Positions 1-5,753 of a stretch of 7,350 nt of DNA are shown one piece after another. Position numbers and translations under genes: made by a program. Source of the DNA: Natrinema soli (lineage in GTDB: Archaea; Halobacteriota; Halobacteria; Halobacteriales; Natrialbaceae); NCBI RefSeq assembly GCF_028618695.1, contig NZ_JAQIVI010000286.1, forward strand, positions 1-7,350, read 5' to 3'. The notes beneath the pieces are model-generated. The model saw nothing but the letters and a program-made list of their open reading frames with translations. It made no database searches and was not told the origin of the DNA. Positions within the stretch are counted from its first letter, which is position 1; every line of letters starts with the position of its first letter.

Positions 1-756
1 ACGCCAGGAGTGACTCGCCGGCTTCTCGCCCGCGTCGGGCGGATAGAACGCGGCGCGCATTCCGTGATCGCTGACGACGAGGAGGTCGTCGGCCTCGCCG
101 AGGGCGGCGACGATTTCGTCGACGATCTCGCCGACGCGGTCGTAGGCGCGACCCAGCGCGGTCTCGTCGTCGGCGTAGGCGTGGCCCGCCGCGTCCAGCG
201 TGTGGACGTGGACCCCGGCGATCGAGACCGGGTGCTCGAGCATCTCGCGGGCCCAGCCGAACTGCTGGGCGCAGAGGCCGAACAGTTCGCGCTCGAACTC
301 GCTGCGGGGCATCCCCTCGGCGACGGCGTTCATCAGGTCCCAGGCCCGCTGGAGCGGTTTCCCGTCGTGGACGCCCGGCCAGTTGTGGACGACCGCGTCC
401 TCGGCGTCGAACATCGACTCGCGATCCGTCTCGCCGATGCGCTCGCGGTTGCCGGTCCGCGACCGAACGAGTTTGCCGAGCGTTCCCCTGGTGGACTCGT
501 CGAGGCGACCGGTGAACGACGACGCGAGGTCGAGCGCGGGGTTTTCCCACTCGCTCGTGCCGCCGCCGGTAATCCCGTGTTCGGCCGGCTCGAGCCCGGT
601 CGCGACGGTCGCCCAGACCTCCGGCGTGTACGGAACCGACTGCGTGTTCGCGAACGTCTCGATCTCGCCGCCGGACTCGAGGCGGACGGCGTCGAGGTCG
701 AAGTGGTCGACCAGTCCGGCGTCGAGCGCGTCGAGCGCCAGGACGACGACGGTCAT
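1..756 (-). CDS. Type I phosphodiesterase/nucleotide pyrophosphatase-like protein, C-terminus cut by window edge
   Basis: Reading leftward from the ATG at 756-754, the frame is open to the window edge, giving 252 residues of a longer protein. It has the metal-site layout of the alkaline-phosphatase superfamily, NPP branch. Asp9 sits after the first strand (VVVLALDAL). Thr44 in the segment TPEVWATVATG has the same spacing to its TG as the nucleophile Thr of NPP enzymes. Asp188 and His192 lie in HTLDAAGH, Asp230-His231 in SDHGM, and His249 in SHSWR is the distal metal ligand. Such enzymes hydrolyse phosphodiester or pyrophosphate bonds using two metals; the substrate cannot be read here. The N-terminus goes straight into the first strand, so no signal peptide or membrane anchor is visible and a cytosolic location is inferred. 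The start overlaps the upstream stop by 4 bases (ATGA). GGAGG lies 13 nt before the ATG, further than usual, so coupled re-initiation is likely. Alternatives include another phosphatase or a phosphoglycerate-mutase-like member of the superfamily. Confidence 0.85.
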   Translation of the reverse strand, partial: MTVVVLALDALDAGLVDHFDLDAVRLESGGEIETFANTQSVPYTPEVWATVATGLEPAEHGITGGGTSEWENPALDLASSFTGRLDESTRGTLGKLVRSRTGNRERIGETDRESMFDAEDAVVHNWPGVHDGKPLQRAWDLMNAVAEGMPRSEFERELFGLCAQQFGWAREMLEHPVSIAGVHVHTLDAAGHAYADDETALGRAYDRVGEIVDEIVAALGEADDLLVVSDHGMRAAFYPPDAGEKPASHSWR

Positions 757-1874
757 GCGTATCCCAGATCCTCCAGATCTTCCTGCAGCGCGTCTTCCTT
801 GACGACGTAGGCGGGATCGAACCGCTCGAGTTCCCCCTCGAGCGCGGGATCCTCCACCGGTTCGCCGTCCGCGAGTCGATACGTTCCCTCCTCCGTCGCG
901 ATGCGGTCGGCGGTCATCGCGGCCTTTCGATCCCCGTAGGCGGCGAAGGCGATTTCGCGCTCGAGCGTGCCGACGCCGTGTTCGGTTCCCCGGAGGATCG
1001 TCGGGACGTCGACCAGCGAGACGACCGCGCCGAGGTCGGGCGCGTTCCGCGTGCCAAAGGGGACGTTCAGGAGCTCGGGCCGCATCTCGCCGGGGTGGCC
1101 CCACAGCCCGCCCTCGCCGAGCAGTTCGCCGTGATCGCCGCAGAAGACGACGCGAGCGTCATCGGGGATCGCGTTCCAGAGGGGCTCGAGGGCCGCGTCG
1201 AGTTCGGCGACCTCCTGTCGGTAGAGCTCCCGAACGAGGGCCTCGTCCTCGTCGGAGCCGCGACCGGAAAGCACGCGGCGAGTGATCCGCTGTGCCGCCG
1301 CTCGGTCGATATCCGCACCGTCGGGATCGTAGGGATGATGGGGTTCCATGAAGTGCAGCCAGCCGAACCACTCCTCGCGGCCGTCGATTTCGGAGAGAAA
1401 CTGGTCGACGACGTCGTCCGCGGGCCGGAACGACTTCTCGGTCTCGTCGACGTAACTCCGGAGCTGTTGGTACCGGTTGTAGCCCCAGCTCGCGATCTTG
1501 TAGGGGAGCGAGCCCCGCTCGAGCACGATTGCCCCCTTGTCCTTCAGCGACTCGCCGCCGCCCTTCGGCGACGTGAACGAGTCGAATCCGGTCGCGTAGT
1601 CGTACTCCGCGGATAGCAGGTGATTCGTCGTGATCCCGACGCGGTGAGCATCGAACTCGTGGGCGACGCTCGCGCTCGGCTCGAGGCCGCGTCCGGCCGG
1701 ATACTTCCCGCCGATAATCGCCGGAAAGCTGCCGGGAGTCGCGGTGCTCGTGGCGAACGCCGCGTCGTGAGTATCGTCCAGAAACTCCTGCGTCCGGGGC
1801 ATGCACTGCACGTGATCGGTTCTGAGCGAGTCAACCGTGACTAGCAGGGTCGTATCCGTCGTGTTGTCGGTCAT
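753..1874 (-). CDS. Sulfatase-like alkaline-phosphatase superfamily protein with Thr at the nucleophile position
   Basis: This is a complete 373-residue protein of the sulfatase-like (PF00884-type) fold. Visible elements in order are: Asp15 in TVDSLRTD (first metal ligand), the nucleophile loop TPGSFPAIIGG (46-56), HFMEPHHPY (174-182) with clustered His residues, Asp247-His248 in CGDHGE, His260 in GLWGHPGEM, LLNVPF (268-273), a helix resembling the family's SLVDxxPTLL segment (286-294), and the C-terminal tail LEDLGYA. Aligned from the closing GG, the residue usually modified to formylglycine is Thr46, and the C/S-x-P-S-R signature is absent. Thr cannot become formylglycine, so phosphatase, phosphodiesterase or group-transfer chemistry fits better than classical sulfate-ester hydrolysis. 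No signal peptide or transmembrane segment is seen. At 373 residues it is short for a sulfatase. Both ends overlap neighbours by 4 bases. The ATG at 1874 is the only start consistent with that pattern. The family assignment is firm; the substrate is unknown. Confidence 0.9.
   Translation of the reverse strand: MTDNTTDTTLLVTVDSLRTDHVQCMPRTQEFLDDTHDAAFATSTATPGSFPAIIGGKYPAGRGLEPSASVAHEFDAHRVGITTNHLLSAEYDYATGFDSFTSPKGGGESLKDKGAIVLERGSLPYKIASWGYNRYQQLRSYVDETEKSFRPADDVVDQFLSEIDGREEWFGWLHFMEPHHPYDPDGADIDRAAAQRITRRVLSGRGSDEDEALVRELYRQEVAELDAALEPLWNAIPDDARVVFCGDHGELLGEGGLWGHPGEMRPELLNVPFGTRNAPDLGAVVSLVDVPTILRGTEHGVGTLEREIAFAAYGDRKAAMTADRIATEEGTYRLADGEPVEDPALEGELERFDPAYVVKEDALQEDLEDLGYA
760..773 (-). 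repeat. 14-bp direct repeat copy 1, spanning sulfatase-like C-terminus and PDE ribosome-binding region
   Basis: On the minus strand this reads GAGGATCTGGGATA. It encodes part of the terminal LEDLGY motif and ends 3 bases before the ATG of the phosphodiesterase gene. The identical 14 bases occur at 1878-1891 in the same position relative to the previous gene junction. Extended by one base it supplies GGAGG (770-774), the only ribosome-binding candidate for the next gene. Confidence 0.75.
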
Positions 1875-3382
1875 AGATATCCCAGATCCTCGAGTCGCGC
1901 GCGGCTCGCCGCGTCGACCTCCTCGGCGAACGCCCCCTCATCGTGCTCGTCGTCAGTCACCCAGTCGCCGAAGGCGGACTCGAAGAGACCGTCCGGAACC
2001 GTCTCGTCGGGGCGTTCGACCTGCTTCGACGGCGGCCCGGAGACGTCGTACACCGCCTCGGTGCCGAGCTGGTCGCGGTAGTACTTCCGATCGCCGCGAT
2101 AGATCACCCGCTGTCCTCGGTCCCAGTACGCTTCGTCCCCGCCCTCCGGGATGCCGGAGCCCGAACCGACGATCTCGGCTCGAGCGCGCTCGCGCTCGAA
2201 GGCGAACGGATCGAACGGCTTCTCGTCCGCGAGCGACTGAATCACGCCCCCGAGATCGGCGTGGGAACTGAGCCCGTTCACGTCGACGGGACGGTCAGCG
2301 CCGTCGTCGGCTGTGCTTTGCCCGTCGGGTCCGATATGGGTACCGGTGCCATCGACCGCGAGATCGAGGGTACCGTCGCCGGTGGTGACGACATCGAACG
2401 GAACGTGCAACAGCCCCTCCGAGAGGCTGCTCATGTGATTCATGAGGAAGCCGTCGGATTCGTAGCCGAGGTTCTCGCCGTGGTCGGCCGTCACGATCAG
2501 GATCGACTCGCGGTCGTCACCGGTCTCCAGTGCGGTGACGAGGTCGGCGACGAGCCGGTCGAGGTAGTCGACGGTCGCGGCGTAGAGTCGACGGACGCGC
2601 TGGACGGACGCGGCGTAGTCGCCGAGGCCGTCCGCGACGTTCACGTCCGAATCCCGGAACGAACTCGAGTGGAAGTCGGCCGAAACGCCGTGAATCGAGT
2701 CGTCCAACCCGCGAAACGGGGTGTGGGGGCCGTGGGCGTCCATGAGGTTGGCGAAGGCGAGCACCGGCCCGTCGGGTTCGGTGACCTCGCGCTCGAGGGC
2801 TCGAACGATCGAGCGACCGCCGAAGTCGGTCGGCTTCTCGATCGGCAGCTTCCGACTCACGTCGTCCAGTTTGAGGAGGACGCCGTTGGCCAGCGATCGC
2901 AGCGGATGGTCGTGTTCGAGGGCCTGGCGGACGAAATCGGCGTAGGCCTCCATGCCCTCGGTCGATCGATCGGAGATGTGTCGCTGAACGTCCATCCCCG
3001 CGGGCAGCCTGCGACTCGGCGAGACGGGGACCGTCCGGTCGAAGAACCGGTCGAACCCGAAGACGGGGCTGGCGTAGATATTCGACGTGACGCAGACCGA
3101 TTCGTACCCCATTCGCTCGAGGGGCGCGATCCACGTGTCCTCGACGTCGATCGGGTCGAACCGCCGCTGGTGGGCGTGAACGCCCGTCTCAGAGGGAATC
3201 GAGCCGGTCAGCAGCCCGGCGTGGCTCGGGACGCTCCAGCCCGCGAGCGTCCGCATCCCCTCGAATCGGATGGACGCCAGTTCCCGTAGTCGGGTCGCGT
3301 ATCGGTCGTAGACGTCCTTTCTGACGGTGTCGAGACAGACAACGACGATGTTCGGTCGGTCCGGTCGGTCGGCCCCGGTCAT
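1871..3382 (-). CDS. Sulfatase-like alkaline-phosphatase superfamily hydrolase, Ser-type nucleophile loop
   Basis: This complete 503-residue protein opens NIVVVCLDTVRKD (11-23), with Asp18 as first metal ligand, typical of haloarchaeal sulfatase-like proteins. The nucleophile loop is WSVPSHAGLLTG (49-60): Ser50 takes the Cys/Ser position, but His54 replaces the Arg of C/S-x-P-S-R. Further motifs are NLMDAHGPHTPF (212-223), Asp300-His301 in TADHGENLG, His316 in MNHMSS, and LLHVPF (324-329). Residues 334-370 form a Gly/Asp/Thr-rich, probably flexible insert before the SHADLGGVIQSL helix (373-384). A region with basic and aromatic residues (RVIYRGDRKYYRD, 425-437) and an acidic stretch precede the tail LEDLGYL. 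No signal peptide or membrane segment is visible, so it is probably cytosolic. The start lies in an ATGA overlap with the second GT4 gene and has no clear Shine-Dalgarno, which points to translational coupling. Sulfatase, phosphatase or phosphoglycerol/phosphoethanolamine-type chemistry are all possible; the last usually needs membrane anchoring, which is absent. Confidence 0.92.
   Translation of the reverse strand: MTGADRPDRPNIVVVCLDTVRKDVYDRYATRLRELASIRFEGMRTLAGWSVPSHAGLLTGSIPSETGVHAHQRRFDPIDVEDTWIAPLERMGYESVCVTSNIYASPVFGFDRFFDRTVPVSPSRRLPAGMDVQRHISDRSTEGMEAYADFVRQALEHDHPLRSLANGVLLKLDDVSRKLPIEKPTDFGGRSIVRALEREVTEPDGPVLAFANLMDAHGPHTPFRGLDDSIHGVSADFHSSSFRDSDVNVADGLGDYAASVQRVRRLYAATVDYLDRLVADLVTALETGDDRESILIVTADHGENLGYESDGFLMNHMSSLSEGLLHVPFDVVTTGDGTLDLAVDGTGTHIGPDGQSTADDGADRPVDVNGLSSHADLGGVIQSLADEKPFDPFAFERERARAEIVGSGSGIPEGGDEAYWDRGQRVIYRGDRKYYRDQLGTEAVYDVSGPPSKQVERPDETVPDGLFESAFGDWVTDDEHDEGAFAEEVDAASRARLEDLGYL
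1878..1891 (-). repeat. 14-bp direct repeat copy 2, at the junction between the two sulfatase-like genes
   Basis: This is identical to 760-773 and sits equally 3 bases before the next ATG (1874). It encodes the end of the LEDLGYL tail. Here the base before GAGGAT is C rather than G, so the Shine-Dalgarno match is weaker (GAGGAT only). The identity may come from conserved protein tail plus codon preference, from duplication, or from a shared coupling signal. Confidence 0.75.
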
Positions 3383-4500
3383 GTGACTCGCGCGAGTGCG
3401 GCGCTGAAGCGTTCGCCCTGATTCGATTCGGTCAGGTCAGTCACGAGGCTTCGCTGCTCGCTACCGATGGATCGACGCTCCGCCGGAGCCCGCTCGAAGA
3501 CGTCCAACAGACCCTCGAGCAGGCCCGCCTCGGTCGGCGGAACGACCTGTCGAGACGGCAGTAGCTCCCGAACGCCGGTCGCGTCGGTGACCACCGTCGG
3601 CGTCCCCGAGAGGATCCCCTCGAGCGCCGCGACGGGAAACGCGTCGCCCCGCGACGACTGGACGTAGACGCTCGCGCGGTCGAACCAGTCGGCGAAGGTA
3701 TCCAGATCGACGAACCCGGGCGTGATCACGTGTGATCTGTCCGCGTACGCTTCCGCCTCGTGGCCCTCGCCGAGTATCACCAGCCGAACGTCGGCGTCGA
3801 CGGTCCCGGCGAATCGTCTGACCGCTCGAGTCAATCGATCGTAGCCGTTCGCGGGTTTGGCCTCGCCCGCCGAGAGGATCGTAAACGGATCCGCGGGCGA
3901 GCGCGGGGAGAGCGACGCGAGTCGCTCGTACTTCTCGTCGGCGATCGGCGGCCGGACGTACGCGACCGGGACGTCGCCGATGTACGGTCGCGCCCAGCGG
4001 TAGACGTCGCGACCGACCGCGATCACACCGTCCAGGAGCCGGCTCGAGAGCGGTTCGAGCGCGCGCCAGAGGAATCGCGTCGGCCGCTCGGAGAGGGTGT
4101 AAAACGTCTCGTCGGCGGCGAGATAGACGAGGGTCGTCCCCGGATGGCGCAGTTTGTACGCGAGGCCGGTCTGGAGCGGGGCACTCCCCTCCGCGATGAC
4201 GGTATCGTACGCCGGCAGCGTCCCGGCGGTCCGAATCCGATCGACGGTCCGATCGGTGTTGCCGTCTGGTTCCGGCGCTCGAGCGCCGGTCTCGAAGTGG
4301 CGACGCTCGGCGCGCACGGCATCGGCGAATACCCGGTGTGCGGGGTGAGCGTCGCTGTTCTGATAGAGCAGACACCGGTCGCTCGTCGTCGAGCGTTGCG
4401 CACGCGACATCTCGGTCCCCGTCTGTCCCATCGAATCGCCGCTCCGACTATCGCTGCGCGTGTCGCCGTCGCCGCTACGGGTCGTCGCGCTCGCCGTCAT
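3379..4500 (-). CDS. Divergent GT4-type (GT-B fold) glycosyltransferase
   Basis: This 373-residue protein resembles retaining GT-B glycosyltransferases of family 4 most clearly in its C-terminal half. That half contains FTILSAGEAKPANGYDRL (206-223), the counterpart of the GRLxxEKG nucleotide-sugar-binding segment with Lys215; LVILGEGHE (240-248); a D-L-D-x-F stretch (265-269); and DAFPVAALEGILSGTPTVV (286-304), the E-x7-E region with Asp286 in place of the first Glu. The N-terminal half is poorly conserved, apart from a strand-like DTVIAEGSAP (99-108). Residues 1-42 are Ser/Thr/Arg/Asp-rich and look disordered. Met24 and Met31 are possible later starts, but the ATG at 4500 is preferred because it forms an ATGA overlap and is preceded by GAGGAGG. 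No membrane segment is seen, so the enzyme would act in the cytosol or at the membrane surface, transferring a sugar from a nucleotide donor to a growing glycan. Donor and acceptor are unknown. Confidence 0.87.
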   Translation of the reverse strand: MTASATTRSGDGDTRSDSRSGDSMGQTGTEMSRAQRSTTSDRCLLYQNSDAHPAHRVFADAVRAERRHFETGARAPEPDGNTDRTVDRIRTAGTLPAYDTVIAEGSAPLQTGLAYKLRHPGTTLVYLAADETFYTLSERPTRFLWRALEPLSSRLLDGVIAVGRDVYRWARPYIGDVPVAYVRPPIADEKYERLASLSPRSPADPFTILSAGEAKPANGYDRLTRAVRRFAGTVDADVRLVILGEGHEAEAYADRSHVITPGFVDLDTFADWFDRASVYVQSSRGDAFPVAALEGILSGTPTVVTDATGVRELLPSRQVVPPTEAGLLEGLLDVFERAPAERRSIGSEQRSLVTDLTESNQGERFSAALARVT

Positions 4501-5753
4501 CGATCCGTCGCCTCCTCGAAATCGCGGGGTTCGTCGGCGTCGTCGGCCGGCTGTGACGCCTCCTCGGCGCGCTGCTGGCCTGCGGTTCGTCTCGCTTCGG
4601 TCGGACGCTCCGGCTGCCGTTCCGCTTTGCGTTCCGGTGTTTCGATGTCGGCGGCAGCCGCTTGCTCGACGACGTCGCGAAGCCCCTCGGCGAACTGATC
4701 GTACTCGTACCGCCTCGCCTCCGCCTGGATCTCCGTTGAATCGAAGTCGTCGGGATCGAACCGCCGGACCGTCTCCCGAATGGACGCGACGGTCGGCTCG
4801 AAGAGCAGCCCCGTCCGGCCGCCCTGTACCTGATACCGCGTGAACCCCTCGTTCACGCCGAGCAGGGGTTTTCCGGCCATCATGGCCTCGGCTCCGACGA
4901 GGCCGAAGTCCTCCTGTTTAGGCGCGTAGACGACCGCGGTCGCCCGCGCGACGAGCGACTCGATGTCCTCGACGTAGCCTCGCACCTCGATGTTGTCGTA
5001 GTTCGACGCGAACTCCTCGAGTCGCTCGCGCTGTTTCCCGTCGCCGGCGATCACGAGACGCTCGTCGAGTCCGGCGAAGGCTTTCGCGATCACGTCGATC
5101 CGCTTCTCGGGGGCGAGTCGAGACCAGGTGACGAAGTAGCCCTCGTCGCCGTCGTTTCGCCAGTCGCCGGTCACCGGCGGATAGACGACCGTGGCGTCGC
5201 GGTCGTAGAACCGACGAATCCGAGCGCGGACGAGTTCGCTGTTCGCGACGAAGCGGTCGACGTAGTCGTTCGCCTCCTTGTCCAGCGCCCGCCACCCCTT
5301 CGCGTAGGCCTTGAGCCCAGTCTCGACGAACGGGAACTCGAACGACGAGAGCCGATCGCGATAGAGGTCGTACAGCCACCGCGGCGGACTGTGGGGATAG
5401 TGGACGATCCGCTGACCGACGTCGGGGACGTAGTACTTCGACAGCGGCGCGCTCTCGAGGATCACGTCGTACGCCGCGAGATCCGGATGGGCGTCGGTCA
5501 TATCGAGCGCCACGTTGAGCGTCTCGAGCGGGTTCATCCCCTCGTTCTTCCACTCGAGGAAGGGCCGCCACGGCAGCGAGGTGTATTTGGCCTGCTGGAA
5601 CGGGATCACGTCGACGTCGGCGGGGAGCTCCGTCCCCTCGGCGACGTAGGTGGTGTAGATCGGCGCGTCGAGCACCCGGGCGGCCTCGAGGGCGAACTCC
5701 TCGCCGCCGCCGATGCCGGGGAAGCGGTCGTGGAGGATCGCGACGTCCGTCAC
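4497..5753 (-). CDS. GT4-type glycosyltransferase, WbaZ/mannosyltransferase-like, with GTG start and disordered C-terminal tail
   Basis: This 418-residue protein begins at a GTG (5753-5751), not at the upstream ATG that would extend the frame to 6047. The GTG forms a GTGA overlap with the preceding stop and has GGGAGGTG five bases upstream. The N-terminus, TDVAILHDRFPGIGGGEEF, shows the glycine-rich loop of GT-B enzymes. RIVHYPHSPPRWLYDLY (115-131) resembles the HSPxRxxWD region of lipopolysaccharide mannosyltransferases. The C-terminal domain has TWSRLAPEKRID (209-220, Arg212 and Lys217), LVIAGDGK (233-240), NIEVRGYVED (254-263) and E-x7-E (Glu281, Glu289) in QEDFGLVGAEAMMAGKPLLG. These mark nucleotide-sugar-dependent retaining sugar transfer at the cytosolic face. 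Residues from about 365 form an Ala/Glu/Gln/Pro/Arg-rich tail with no recognisable domain. A GDP-mannose donor is plausible from the motif style but not proven. Confidence 0.92.
   Translation of the reverse strand: MTDVAILHDRFPGIGGGEEFALEAARVLDAPIYTTYVAEGTELPADVDVIPFQQAKYTSLPWRPFLEWKNEGMNPLETLNVALDMTDAHPDLAAYDVILESAPLSKYYVPDVGQRIVHYPHSPPRWLYDLYRDRLSSFEFPFVETGLKAYAKGWRALDKEANDYVDRFVANSELVRARIRRFYDRDATVVYPPVTGDWRNDGDEGYFVTWSRLAPEKRIDVIAKAFAGLDERLVIAGDGKQRERLEEFASNYDNIEVRGYVEDIESLVARATAVVYAPKQEDFGLVGAEAMMAGKPLLGVNEGFTRYQVQGGRTGLLFEPTVASIRETVRRFDPDDFDSTEIQAEARRYEYDQFAEGLRDVVEQAAAADIETPERKAERQPERPTEARRTAGQQRAEEASQPADDADEPRDFEEATDR
4511..4517 (-). promoter_or_regulatory. Shine-Dalgarno-like GAGGAGG for the second GT4 gene
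   Basis: GAGGAGG on the minus strand ends 10 nt before the ATG at 4500, within the final codons of the preceding GT4 gene. It favours the ATG at 4500 over internal Met24 (4431) and Met31 (4410). The spacing is slightly long, so coupling through the ATGA overlap may matter as much. Confidence 0.55.

Noticed and set aside
10..810. Open plus-strand frame of 266 residues opposite the phosphodiesterase gene
   Set aside because: It is antisense to a gene with all catalytic motifs. The translation is repetitive Val/Arg/Asp/Glu/Gly with no motif, as expected from GC-rich third positions.
1943..3289. Long plus-strand frame of 448 residues
   Set aside because: It lies wholly antisense to the sulfatase-like gene at 1871-3382, which has clear family motifs. 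It shows no domain or start signal.
753..3382. Classical formylglycine sulfatases
   Set aside because: Neither protein has C/S-x-P-S-R: one reads S-V-P-S-H and the other T-P-G-S-F. The family fold is accepted but the activity label is not.
3760..4698. Plus-strand frame of 312 residues across the GT4 junction
   Set aside because: It is the antisense shadow of two glycosyltransferase genes, with Arg/Ser-rich composition atypical of haloarchaeal proteins.
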